A program made the translations under genes and the position numbers. This document shows, one piece after another, positions 30,450 to 40,976 of a stretch of DNA of 64,000 nucleotides (position 1 is the first letter of the stretch; the number at the start of each line of letters is the position of its first letter). Origin of the DNA: Melitaea cinxia (taxonomy: Eukaryota > Arthropoda > Insecta > Lepidoptera > Nymphalidae). The notes beneath the pieces are model-generated. The model ran no database searches, had not been told where the DNA came from, and saw only the letters and a program-made list of their open reading frames with translations. The stretch spans positions 1,984,001-2,048,000 of the forward strand of contig NC_059416.1 of NCBI RefSeq assembly GCF_905220565.1. Direction: 5' to 3'.

Positions 30450-30954
30450 TTATAGATAGATTTATCGTAAACTAAAAATCGAGTTTACTCGCTCGAGTTT
30501 TTGGATCCTTGAAACTTGAACTACCACAGACAATATTTTTATTCCTAGTAATTTTAATTAAAAATAAGTGTGTGCTACTAGACTGTCTAGGTTTTGGTAC
30601 TTTAGCGCTATCCGCTTTTACAGTGACGATATTCACACATCCTTATTTCCTAACAATGTTGAACAATCGCCGTTGCGCCTACGCAAACCTGTTAACACGA
30701 AACAATCAAATGATATTAATCCTTAATACATGACAATAAGTCCTAAAATACCTTGAAATGAAGCTACGTGATTTAGTATAATCGATTTATAGTGATAAAT
30801 GATGGTCCCTAACCACTTATTCAGAATATCGGATAAAATGTTACATTTATATTCTAATACCGGCCAACCGCTAATAAAATATCATTAATTTACTATCTAC
30901 GTTCGGAAATCAGAGAGGGTTCTACGCCTAACGATCAGGCACTATTTGAGGGTG
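30450..30954. other. AT-rich DNA, no feature seen
   Basis: The 74-codon open frame at 30509-30733 resembles no family I know. Confidence 0.4.
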
Positions 30955-31085
30955 CAGAGAGAAATATCTTGCTTTGTAGAACCATAGCTAAATGGTGAGT
31001 AAGGTAGTCAGAGTTCTTGGGGGGCTTGCAATACTCCTGGATTTTCAGGCGTCGATAGTCTACGGTAACCGCTAACCATTAGTAC
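30955..31085 (+). repeat. Family A retroposon fragment
   Basis: AATGGTGAGTAAGGTAGTCA, TCAGAGTTCTTGGGGGGC and GTCTACGGTAACCGCTAACC mark a diverged, internally deleted copy. Confidence 0.65.
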
Positions 31086-31154
31086 GTTTTTTTGAAGCCC
31101 TAGAGGTAAAAAATAGCTATAAATATGGCTTGTATATAATAATTTGCGTGTGCT

Positions 31155-31242
31155 TAAAGTAATGCTGTGCCGCGCGGTTACACTTGCAAATTTGAGGAAC
31201 GTTCTTAAATTTTATATAGCCTAAGCTTTCCTCGCTAAATGG
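31155..31242 (-). mobile_element. Helitron-like fragment
   Basis: GCTGTGCCGCGCGGTTACAC and ATATAGCCTAAGCTTTCCTC resemble the 3' half of elements such as 19075-19260. It is cut by the family C SINE at 31243. Confidence 0.55.
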
Positions 31243-31470
31243 ACTAGCCCGTTGGCGCAGTTTGTAGTGCCCTACCCTGCTTTCTGCTCCGGGGGTTGTG
31301 GCTTCGATTCCTACCCCGAGTCTGGGTGTAATATATATTTATTTATATATCTATTATTTATAAGTAAGTTTATCAAAAAAAAATATATGTAGCTATTACC
31401 AGTCGGCTGTTACCTATAACACAAGCATTAAGTTGCTTACTTCAGGAACAGTGTGTGTATTGTATAGATA
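31243..31470 (+). repeat. tRNA-derived SINE (family C), longest copy
   Basis: Head ACTAGCCCGTTGGCGCAGTT with B box TGGCTTCGATTCCTACC, then an A/T-rich middle, then GTCGGCTGTTACCTATAACA and CATTAAGTTGCTTACTTCAG, ending in TATTTATTTATTTA. It inserted next to a Helitron fragment. Confidence 0.85.
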
Positions 31471-31817
31471 TTTATTTATTTATCATATTTTTTTTTTTAA
31501 ATAAACTCACTTTTTAGCTTTAACATACCAGTACAGATTACACCTCTAATATACAAGGTGTCGATAAAGTCATTATAATTATGCGAATGATGTATTAACA
31601 TTTGAATATGACATCAGTTGAAATTGATTGAATAGCACCTGCTACCAAACTTTCTTGCCAAATTTAAGTTTTATCTACTAGTATTTATTTTAGCAAGTTA
31701 ATTAATTATGTATTAATTTGTCAGGCAGTCGAGTTTTTTGTATATTTTTTAATAATTTAAGTAAGTTTTTAACTAAAAGGGGCCTATTTAGGGTCGATTT
31801 CTTATTATTACATACAG
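31471..31817. other. AT-rich DNA, no feature seen
   Basis: Nothing recognisable. Confidence 0.5.
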
Positions 31818-32021
31818 CTAGTAAGCTGTCCGGACAGACTTCGTTCTGCCAAAAGTTAATAGTAAAAATTATTATTTTTTATAATTTTAATTTTTTTTTA
31901 GTATTAAAACCTTCCGTAGGTAGGCCTTAAGGAACATACAAAAAAAAATACCCGAATTGGTCGAGCCATTCTCGAGTTATGCGCTTAGCAACATTCATTT
32001 TTATTTAAATACCTATATAGA
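31818..32021 (-). mobile_element. Helitron-like element
   Basis: The plus strand starts CTAGTAAGCTGTCCGGACAG and ends ACCTATATAGA followed by T. Sequence shared with 33769-33943 includes TTCTCGAGTTATGCGCTTAG and CTTCCGT. The base before CTAG is G, so the 3' edge may be off by a few bases. Confidence 0.65.
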
Positions 32022-32459
32022 TTTTAAACTAACGTTACTTGACCGATCCTGTGATATGTTTCTCGTACAGTTACAGTACCAATAAAAAATATGCCATTGT
32101 ACTGAGGAAGATCATAAGCTATTTTTTTCTTAAATTAACGTGTGTGAAACAACAGGACACAGCCAATATACTACAAATACATATAATAAAGAAATATTAA
32201 CAACTGAAACTTAAAATCAAATGAAAAATAAATTAATATTTAAATAATCACATTTTCATCTCAGACAGAGTTATTATAGAGTAGGTACTATGGACAGATC
32301 ACTTTATACGCCTTACAAAGCGCTTACATATAAAGTACACGGACAGACACACATAAGTCTCAGCCAATTATCACGTAAACAAACAACGAGGCGGATAGGC
32401 CTTTTTCTTTCTTTCAGGCTAACTTAATATGGAAATCATTACTTATTCTTCTGATTTAT
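32022..32459. other. AT-rich DNA, no feature seen
   Basis: Nothing recognisable. Confidence 0.5.
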
Positions 32460-32585
32460 TGATTCAGACTGTAACATTCCACTGCTGCGTTTATACCTCT
32501 TTCTCCAAGTAGTAGGTAGGTCGAAGCTTTATTCACCAGGCTGCTCCACTGCAAGTTGGCGGTAACTGCACTTTATGAGACATAA
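32460..32585 (-). repeat. Family B SINE tail fragment
   Basis: CAGACTGTAACATTCCACTG, CCAGGCTGCTCCACTGCAAG and TTGGCGG are the antisense tail of family B. Confidence 0.7.
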
Positions 32586-32654
32586 ACTAAGTACCTCTAA
32601 CTAAAAACACTATTATGGAGAAATCTAAAAAAAAGAGCTCGTTAATTAGCATTT

Positions 32655-32818
32655 ATATTAAGTTGGAGTATTGCAGGAAATATCCTAATCAATATCTGGA
32701 GCAGCCCGACTAGGGTAGCTCTTGGGCGGAATTGGGGATAGAGTCGGCAAAGCGCTTGCAATGCTTCTGGTGTTGCAGACGTCTATAGGCTACGGTAATC
32801 GGTTGCCATTTATTTAAT
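32655..32818 (+). repeat. Family A retroposon
   Basis: GCAGGAAATATCCTAATCAA, GGAGCAGCCCGACTAGGGTA and GCTACGGTAATCGGTTGCCA are present. The middle (GGTGAGTAAGG) is deleted. Confidence 0.75.
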
Positions 32819-33069
32819 CCATCTCGTAATAACGGGCGTAAATTTTAGCTTCATTTTGTATGGGAAATTCGGCATTTCAACCTAGTTCTCGCGTTTGCCG
32901 CTAGATGACACTGTATCGATTGTATCGTATACTATTCTTTATCGTCTAGGCTGCAGTGTTTAAATTCCCATGCAAAATAATCCTCACGTATAAACGGGTT
33001 TCTCTTATGTTTCTGTGAATAAAACTCGCACTAGGCATTCAGGTGAGGGGGTTATATAAAAAAAAACCC

Positions 33070-33170
33070 GACCTCATAGAAGATCACAGCTAAATATTAC
33101 TGCTATCAAATAGTGTTGTGTTCCTGTGGTGAGTAATGCAACCGGAGTTCCAGGGTAAGGAAAGCTCCGG
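33070..33170 (+). repeat. Family A retroposon fragment
   Basis: GAAGATCACAGCTAAATATT and GTGTTCCTGTGGTGAGTAAT identify the middle of family A. Confidence 0.7.
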
Positions 33171-33675
33171 CGTCTCCTATTCATCCACGAATATAACAAT
33201 ACAGTTTTAGAAGATACCGAAACTTCTTGATGTAGGTTCTGAGACTTGTATGTCCGTCAATTGAAAGCCAATCTTAATTATTTCTTTCATGAAGAGGGAA
33301 GTCTTTGCCCAGCTTTATGATCATAACATTCCGTACCATACCAAGTTCCTTATATATTTTTTACAAAATTGTGATAGGAAAAAAAGTAGAAAAGCGATAG
33401 TATATACCACAAATAATTCACTATATTATTTAATGCTGAATAACAGAAAGTGTTTCCATACTAAGCGCGCCTCGACAGACAGACGGACATTTATATTAAG
33501 CAGAATAACTTATCTCGGTTATCATAATCTAACAAAAGATCACAATAGAGTGTTACAGCATCATCAATATATTACCGTGTACTGCGACTGGTGATGCTTC
33601 ATACTTTATTTTATTTAGGAATAATGAATATTGGTAAAATAAAGTCAGTTTACTATCGAATATTTAATAACAACC
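33171..33675. other. AT-rich DNA, no feature seen
   Basis: The 101-codon frame at 33289-33594 begins in a family B tail scrap (GTCTTTGCCCAGCTTT) and resembles no known protein. Confidence 0.4.
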
Positions 33676-33679
33676 ACTC

Positions 33680-33768
33680 TGGTGTAATGATGCCGTGTTG
33701 GCGCCTACACACTGGCGGTTTGCGGATTCGATTTCCGTTCGAAATATCCATCCCGTTAAAAGATTATA
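33680..33768 (+). repeat. tRNA-like SINE head fragment
   Basis: CTCTGGTGTAATGATGCCGT and GCGGATTCGATTTCC resemble A and B boxes, followed by ATATCCATCCCG as in head 2. The Helitron at 33769 cuts it off. Confidence 0.5.
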
Positions 33769-33943
33769 TCTATATAAATAAAAATGAACGTTGTTATATA
33801 AGCACATAACTCGAGAATGGCTCGACCAATTCGGCTAATTTTTTTTGTATGTTCCTTAAAGTCCACGGAAGGCTTTAATACTAAAACAATAAAATAATTT
33901 TACTATTATCTTTTGATAAAATGAAGTCTGTCCGGGCAGCTAG
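33769..33943 (+). mobile_element. Helitron-like element
   Basis: It starts TCTATATAAATAAAAATGAA after an A and ends TGTCCGGGCAGCTAG followed by T. The 3' end shows the hairpin and CTAG form in the plus orientation. It is 175 bp and non-coding, related to 31818-32021 and 54975-55095. Confidence 0.8.
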
Positions 33944-34794
33944 TTATTAATAATTTTTACATTCATTCTCAGGGACATTACTCCAGCCTGTTTTTCTTTT
34001 CATTCTTCCTTTACTTAGTGTTCTTTTTTTTTTCATCTCACTTTTGTCTAAGGTTTAGAATGATTCAAATAAAGTCATTTACTAATATTCCTTTCATTAA
34101 AAAAAGGGAAATACTGCGATGGAGGTTCTTACGAAATGAAAATTTAAGAAAAATGCCCGTAAAATTGGAAAAATTACAAGAAAAGTTAACGAACCTTTAA
34201 ACGTCAAATGATGACAGTTTGACGTTTGACACTTTGAATATTCATAGTTAAGACGTGACAACGTTCGTTGGGTCAGCAAAATTGATCATAAAAATGAAAG
34301 TAAAAGCATCAAAACAGCTCATCTCACAACAGGCCAGTTCGGAGGTGTGAGAGGAGCGCTACAGTCGCAGCGGGTAATTCCTCGAAGCGACGATACTTCG
34401 GTACCTAATGCTTCGGAACAAGGCCTTGATTGATTATTCGTATATAGTAAATACGATCTACGCACGCGACTTCGCTTAACTCACGCAGGCTATATTATGA
34501 ATATTAATTTCTGAGTTTGAGAGTTGAAAAGTACGTTTATGGGATGGAAAGGAAATTATTTTAACCGCTTGAAATACATTTTCGAAATATTTATAAAAAA
34601 GTCAAACAATATAATTAATTTATCAGGAATAAATAAAAATAAATAGATATTACTAGGTGATTAATATTACAAATTAAATTATAACAAGTCTTAAGTTTTT
34701 GAAAAAAAAGTATGGAATTAATAATTTTTAATTTATAAAATTAAGCCAATAAGTACCTAAATAATTGATAAAAAATTATGTTAATATAAATTTG
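33944..34794. other. AT-rich DNA, possible Helitron scrap
   Basis: GCACGCGACTTCGCTTAACT at 34462-34481 resembles a decayed Helitron 3' end. Nothing else is recognisable. Confidence 0.4.
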
Positions 34795-35080
34795 ACTAGC
34801 CTGTAACCGCAGTGTAGTAACACTGCTTTCTACTTCAGGGGTTGTAGATTCGATCCCAACCCTGAATTTGAATATATATTTATTTAAATATGTATTATTT
34901 ATGTTTGTGCATCAACCCGCCAACCCACATTGGAGCAGCGTGGTAGATTAAGCTCTGATCCGTCTTCTACATAAATAAAAAAATGTAGCTATACTAGTCG
35001 GCTGTTACCTACAACACAAGCATTAAGTTGCTTACCGTAAGAACAGACGACCGTGAGTAATAGATATTTAAAAAAAAATA
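34795..35080 (+). repeat. Family C SINE with family B segment inside
   Basis: A family C head (GGTTGTAGATTCGATCCCAA) and tail (GTCGGCTGTTACCTACAACA) surround a piece of family B tail (AACCCACATTGGAGCAGCGT to CTCTGATCCGTCTTCTACAT, about 34906-34970). This is a nested insertion or a recombinant. Confidence 0.75.
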
Positions 35081-35149
35081 ACGCCGCTAATTTAAATACA
35101 ACTTAATTTATTTTTACCGCTGTATTAAATTAATTAACTTATTTTATTA

Positions 35150-35315
35150 TCCCGAGTTGGGTATAATACATATTTATTTATATATTTAATATTTATATGT
35201 ACCTATTTTCATTTAATTAATAAATCATACATTTACATCAGCCGACTGTTACCTAAAAGAGAGTTATTTAGTTGCCTACGTTAGGAACAGATCACAATTG
35301 AGTATATTAAGCGTA
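35150..35315 (+). repeat. Family C SINE, head missing
   Basis: It starts at TCCCGAGTTGGGTATAATAC and continues through CATCAGCCGACTGTTACCTA and TTAGGAACAGATCAC. Confidence 0.7.
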
Positions 35316-35912
35316 CAACGTACAACGTATATGATTATAAATAAAAGTAGGCCGTATTAAATCCGTAACAGCACAATATACTCTGTAACATGGACTAACA
35401 ACAATATAACAAACAAACTATCAGATAATATCAATAGATAATTTCATTACAGTATCTAGGACCTACAATAATGTTATTCCATATCCGTGATACCCCAATG
35501 ATTAATCGACGGGTAGATTGATGGTGTGAAATGTTATATATACCATGGGGTTCCTGACAGCTCCGTTAAGACGACCCACAGTGTTTCACGCCTTGAGGAA
35601 ATCGTTATGACGTTAAAATAAACGAGTGTTCTTAACATAGTAATATTTCTAAGAGGTTTTTATTTTATTAATAAAAAAAAAATAATACAAAAAATGGAAA
35701 ACAGTGTGTGTTTAAGGTTATAATGTGCTATGGTTTATATAAGCATTCGAAACAGAAATATAGGTTGCTAGTAAATGTAGGAGAAACCTAATTGAACTGC
35801 AGGTGACACGGCAAATTTTGAATCTAAGATAGATTTTTTTTCTGACGAAATCATCAGTCATGCAAATTGATTCATTGTTTGAGAAATAATCATGATATTT
35901 TTATTTATATTA
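35316..35912. other. AT-rich DNA, no feature seen
   Basis: Nothing recognisable. Confidence 0.5.
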
Positions 35913-36181
35913 GGTCAGCAAACAAGCGTACAGCTCACCTGATGGTAAGCGATACCGTAGCTTACGTCTCCAACACCAGAAGCATCGCAAGGGCGTTGCC
36001 GACCCTATCCCCAATTCCTCCCTGCTGCAGCTCTGGTCAACTTAGTAACGAACAAGAACACAACACTGCTTAAGAGCAGTATTAGTTTAAGTTATGGTCT
36101 TTTGTAAGGTCGAGGTACTACCCCAGTCGGGCTGCTCCATATTTAGAGCAGGAAATTTCCTGCTGTGTCCTACCTCAGTTA
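35913..36181 (-). repeat. Family A retroposon, near full-length
   Basis: The antisense copy spans TAGGTCAGCAAACAAGCGTA to AGCAGGAAATTTCCTGCTGT. The palindrome AGGAAATTTCCT is intact. Confidence 0.85.
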
Positions 36182-36599
36182 AGAATAAATTATGTAACTT
36201 CGTTAGAAGAATCAGTTTTCCCCGATAAAATACTGAGAAATAATAGTTTAAATAAAAATATTACTACTGCAATTAAGATACAAAAAAAACTATAAAAATA
36301 CTATAAATGTGCATGTATAAATTAAACCTACAATCAATAAGTCACACAGCAATACTTAAATATCTAATTACATAACACACAAGTACATTAAACGCTTATT
36401 AATTACATACAAGACTTTGCGTCTGTGTTGCAACTAAATCAAACTCAGTAACCGAACACTGCATCTCTGTAACATAAATAAAATCATTAAACAATAAATA
36501 AGACAAGTCCTGGACATTAAAATGGGACATATATTACGATGGGCGGTTTGTTCCCTGTTCGTTTTATTAATATTCATTATTATAATATATTATCACGTT
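36182..36599. other. AT-rich DNA, no feature seen
   Basis: Nothing recognisable. Confidence 0.5.
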
Positions 36600-36861
36600 T
36601 GACTTATTGATTTACTCTGTGACGTCCCACTGCTGGGTGAAGTGGTCACTGTAACTATAACGTCTGTAGTCATAACCGTCGCAAATTTATGACAAATATT
36701 TGAAAAAGTCTGTCTGGGCTGAGGTCAGGTTCTGTTTTGAAGTTCATTCAAAAAATCAATGAATCTCTGTTCAGAGATTTCTTGTAAACAGTTTTGCGAA
36801 GTTACTTGCTGATTCTTGTTCGTAGAATCTGTATTTGGTTGGTTTACATTAACCATAATTA
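36600..36861. other. Repeat scraps before the LINE
   Basis: A family B tail scrap (GTGACGTCCCACTGCTGGGT, 36618-36637) and a family J scrap (CTTGCTGATTCTTGTTCGTA, 36806-36825) lie just upstream of the truncated LINE. Confidence 0.5.
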
Positions 36862-39118
36862 TTTGGCCGAGCCTACGAGTGTTTTAGCCAGAATAAAAGT
36901 GGAAAACCTACAAGGAAAAGAAAAGAAAGATGAGTATGTAGAGAAACTGAAAGAAAGTTTTAAAGGCATAGAAGAGATAGGTGTGATTGAGAATTTGTGG
37001 GAGACTTTTAAGAAAGGGGTCGTGAATAGTGCTATTGAGGTGTGCGGGGTAGCTAAAAGAAGGAAAGGAAGAAAGAACTATAATGTGTGGATGGATAAAG
37101 ATGTACAAAAGGCTGTGCAAGAAAAGAAGAAAGCGTGGTTGGATTGGTTAGCAACAAAAGCTAACCAAAAGGTTCAAAAGGCAACGGATGACGAGGTAAA
37201 GGAAGCAAGAACGAAGTATAAAAGATTGAAATCAGTAGCGAAAGAAGTGGTGTCTAGAAAGAAAGAAGAACGAAAGGATGATTTTGATAGGAGGCTCACT
37301 GAAGATTTTCAGTCAAACATTAAGTTTTTCTGGAAATCCATCAAAACAGCCAGAGGAAAAATTTCTCCCTCGGAGCTGAGCACAATCAGGAGTCAAGATG
37401 GGAGCGTTATAAATGGAGAAGAATGTGTGTTAAAGAGATGGAAAGAGTATTTTGAAAGTGTGTTTGAAAGAGAGGAAGTGCAGGTACAACATCCGGCACC
37501 TTCCATTGAGAGTAGTATAAATGTCGATGAAAGTGAGATAAGCATGGATGAAATAGTGAAAGCGCTGAAAAGTATGAGATTAGGTAAGGCTGCAGGGTAT
37601 GACAGGATCACCGTCGAGATGCTGAGGGCTGGACAGGGTATAGTGGCTAGCCAGCTGTAGTGCCTTTTCAATTTGTGCTGGCGAAATGGGCAAGTACCGG
37701 AAGACTGGTGCAAAGCCGTAATCGTGCTGTTGTATAAGGGAAAAGGGTCACGGCAGGACTGCATAAATTACCGCGGTATAAGCCTTCTCAGCGTCGTCGG
37801 TAAATTGTATGCGAAAGTGTTGATTGAAAGGGTTGTGAATGAAACAGATGAAAAAGTATGGGATGCACAAGCGGGATTTAGAAAGGGAATGGGATGTACG
37901 GATCAGATCTTTTCCTTGCGGTGCATAGCCGAAAAGTTTTTAGCAAAAAACAAAAAGGTCTATTGCGCGTTCGTGGATTTGGAAAAGGCCTATGACAGAG
38001 TGGTGAGGAATGAATTGTGGTCAGCATTGTCCGTGTGCGGTGTGAGCGGCGCACTCATGCGAGCACTACAATCTCTTTATAGGGATTCTAGTGCTTGTGT
38101 GAGGATAAACGGGGCATACACTGAATGGTTTAATATCGAAAAAGGTGTTAGACAGGGATGTGTAGCGTCACCGTGGCTGTTTAACTTGTTCATGGACAAT
38201 TGCATGACAGAGTTAAAAGAGAATGAAAGTGTGTTGAGAATGGGTGAGTTACTCGTCAAATGTCTTCTCTATGCTGATGACCAAGTACTACTTGCGTCCT
38301 CGGCCGAGGAGTTGCAGGAGATGGTAACTGCTATGAGTGGAGCTTTTGTTAGAAAGGGAATGAAGATGAATGTAAAGAAGACGAAAGTGATGGTGTTTGA
38401 AAGAGATGAGGTAGTGACAGACTGTAATATCGTGATTGGAGATGAACAAATTGAACAGGTGAAAGAGTTTGTGTATCTGGGTTCGAAGTTTACAAGAGAT
38501 GGAAAGTGTGAGAGTGATATTGAAAGAAGAGTGAATGCAGGAAACATGGTGAACGGAGCTTTGAACTCCTTTATGAGCAGTCGGAAGGTGTCTAAAAAGG
38601 CTCGTTTGGCTGTGCATGAGGGGGTGTTGCTTCCGACACTCATGTACGGAAGCGAAAGTTGGGTATGGCAGAAGAGACATGAAAGCAGAATAAATGCAGT
38701 TGAGATGAGAGCGTTAAGAAGTATGATAGGAGTTAAACTGAGTGACAGGATGAGAAATAGTGAGATAAAGAAACGGTGTGGTCTGAAAGAAGATGTAGTG
38801 ACAAAAATTGAGAAAGGTATGCTGAGATGGTTTGGTCATGTCGAGAGAATGAATGAAGAACGACTGACGAAAAAAGTGTATTAAGGCGAGTGTGAGTGGA
38901 AGTGTTGGAAGGGGTAGACCTAGGCGGACATTTCAAGACCAAATCGGGGACGTCTTGAAAAAAGGCCAGGTCAAGAGTACCCTAAACCGACGAGCATGTA
39001 TGAAGGGAATAATGAAAGTGGATGAAGCGAAACAAGTATGTAAGGATCGTAGCAAGTGGAAAGAAGTGGTCTCTGCCTACCCCTACGGGAAAGAGGCGTG
39101 ATTATATGTATGTATGTA
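36862..39118 (+). mobile_element. LINE (RTE-like), 5'-truncated
   Basis: The extent is taken from coding similarity on the left and a (TATG)n tract on the right (39105-39119), a microsatellite-type 3' end typical of RTE-clade LINEs. No endonuclease domain remains. A second copy of the 3' part begins near 63926. I did not find clear target duplications. Confidence 0.8.
36866..39101 (+). pseudogene. Reverse transcriptase of a non-LTR retrotransposon, broken
   Basis: The frame reads from about 36866 to 39101 with two breaks. The first is an in-frame TAG at 37658-37660. The second is a frameshift at 38881-38882, where an extra T gives TATTAAGG; reading resumes in the next frame from 38883. In order, the protein shows a lysine-rich N-terminal part, LGKAAGYDRITVEMLR, NYRGISLLSVVGKLYAK, QAGFRKGMGCTDQIF, motif A FVDLEKAYDRV (37970-38003), motif B GVRQGCVASPWLFNLF, the catalytic YADD (38270-38281), YLGSKFTRDGKCESDIE and, after the frameshift, [17 protein letters not shown]. 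The domain order fits an RTE-type reverse transcriptase; I am sure of the enzyme, less so of the clade. Confidence 0.9.
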
Positions 39119-39665
39119 TAATTATTTTACTAAAGAGTGAAATAATTGCGATTTCTAAAAAAAAAAAAAAAACAAAGCAAAAGTGCCTTTAAAGCCTAAT
39201 TGAATAAAGAGTTTTTTTTTTGTTTTGATTTTAAAACTTAGAGTAACATAAAATAAAAGATGTCGAGTGTGTTACACACCGAAATGTTACAGGAATGTTC
39301 GTCCGCGGATAACTCAATCTAACACTCGGGTCTCGGTTATGTTAATGTGGGAACTTTTTTATATCGGTACGGAATTCGATTCCGTGTTAACGTTTTTTTC
39401 ATTTAAGTTACTTAATAAATAAATATGGAAAATTAATTTGTAAGCTCATTTAGTTTTTATTTATACTCATAATATTATAAAGTTGTAATGTTATCGGGAT
39501 TTATGACGGCGATTTGGATTTTTTTTATTGCTCAATTTATGGTCTATTGTATATGGTTGTAGGCTATTAAATATCATGTCAAGATTGATATGATGAGAAG
39601 ATTATTCATTAATGTCACATCAAAACAAAATGTGAAAGTCCTTAAACATCCCAAGCCTTAGGCAT
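39119..39665. other. AT-rich DNA, no feature seen
   Basis: Nothing recognisable. Confidence 0.5.
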
Positions 39666-39850
39666 TTAACTTATATAGGTATAGGCGAGACTTCACACTC
39701 AACGCTCCTCAGCAGGATTTTCTCCAGAGCCGAATGAGTATTCTACCTGGCTGGACACACACATTACATAAGCACAAACGCCCAGATCACAACAGACAAC
39801 TATACACTCAATACGAATGTTTGTCGTGAGCTGGGATCGAAATTTGATTG
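39666..39850 (-). repeat. SINE fragment with tail D, diverged
   Basis: AGCAGGATTTTCTCC and AAGCACAAACGCCCAGATCA followed by ATACGAATGTTTGTCGTGAG are the complement of tail D and the head-1 region. It is old and eroded. Confidence 0.55.
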
Positions 39851-39916
39851 AGGTTTGTGTGTTTTTGACCGACTTCAAAAAAGGAGAAGGTTCCTCAATT
39901 CGACCGTATTTATATA

Positions 39917-40184
39917 ATAATAATAATCTTTAAACATTTTTGAATATCATATCAAAAATTGACTGCTCCAGCGGGATTCGAACCCGCGTCTCCGACTGAC
40001 CGTGTCGGCGCTCTAGCCAATTAAGCTATGGAACGATGTACCCGCTAGAGCGAAATTTTTGATATGATGATTTTTATTTTCGGTTTAAGCGAACCGATAT
40101 TTTTTGATATGATATTCAAAAATGTTTAGAATTCCTAATGTGTGGGTAACACAAAAATAAAATCGTACATAATAATAATCTTTA
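39917..40184 (-). mobile_element. tRNA-bearing retroelement, copy 3
   Basis: The element 39933-40168 lies between two exact copies of ATAATAATAATCTTTA (39917-39932, 40169-40184). The minus strand carries the tRNA-like cloverleaf. The ends CATTTTTGAATATCATATCA and TGATATGATATTCAAAAATG are inverted copies. Its right side (TAATGTGTGGGTAACACAAA to AATCGTAC) is the same as in copy 2, so that end is fixed, while the other end varies by a few bases. Confidence 0.88.
39963..40035 (-). tRNA. tRNA-like sequence, probably a tRNA pseudogene
   Basis: A 73-nt minus-strand cloverleaf like 16278-16350, with loop ACGGTCA and the same C at position 33. The acceptor stem has one extra mismatch (TGGAGCA at the 3' side). 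Confidence 0.6.
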
Positions 40185-40520
40185 TTTCGGGACTAGCCCA
40201 TATAGTATATATACGGTCTGTATATAATATATGACTGTATAAATTTTCGTGTGTTTCGCGAATAACTTCGTCGTTTATGAACCGATTTTGATGATACTTT
40301 TTTTTGTTGGAAAGGAGATATTTCAAGGGCGGTACCATGATAAGGAAACCTGATGATGGCATTCCAGAGAAATCGAGGGGAACCCTTGAAAATCGCAGTG
40401 GCGACTAGTGCGTTTGTTAATTTTTTTCGCCTACTTACGAGTACATTGTATTACTTGTCGATGTCAGTCCTGCAGTCAGTATTTTCATTTGCGGGCAAAC
40501 ACAATTATTCTTGTTACAAA

Positions 40521-40829
40521 ACGAATGGTTTTGAAATAGTAATAAGTAGGTAAACAATACTATCATCATATCATATGTAAAGGTCATGGGAATACGAGAT
40601 ATCGGAGCAGGTAAGTGGTAATGAAATCGGATCGCGCCCTCTGAACTGTGGAAAAAGTTTAACGTCTTCATCGGAACAGACGTCCAAACATACGCGCACT
40701 GATTGGTATGAGATAACAGATAACACAACTATTTTTGAGATCCGTGAGTATATACACAAAACCATTAATATAAATAGAATTATAAACATACATTATGTAC
40801 TTAAAATAAACAAAAATGAATGAAACACC
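40521..40829. other. AT-rich DNA, no feature seen
   Basis: Nothing recognisable. Confidence 0.5.
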
Positions 40830-40976
40830 CTTTGTTATCATAAATACTTGATAGCGATCGTTACTCATAAAGAATTGATAAATTTCCGCAGCGGAGCAAT
40901 GTGGTGGAATAAACTTCGATTCTTTTCCTATGGAAAAGAAGTCTATGCCCAGCTGTGGGACGTTACAGGCTAAATA
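40830..40976 (+). repeat. Family B SINE, diverged 3' part
   Basis: TTGATAGCGATCGTTACTCA and GAAGTCTATGCCCAGCTGTG plus ACGTTACAGGCT are family B words. Confidence 0.7.

Larger units (their letters stand above)
39868..40520 (+). repeat. Family I repeat, split by tRNA-bearing element
   Basis: The left part begins TGACCGACTTCAAAAAAGGA, and the right part has ACCGATTTTGATGAT, GGTACCATGATAAGGAAACC and AAATCGAGGGGAACC and ends CGGGCAAACACAATTATTC. The retroelement at 39933-40168 interrupts it and leaves a 16-bp duplication. Confidence 0.8.
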
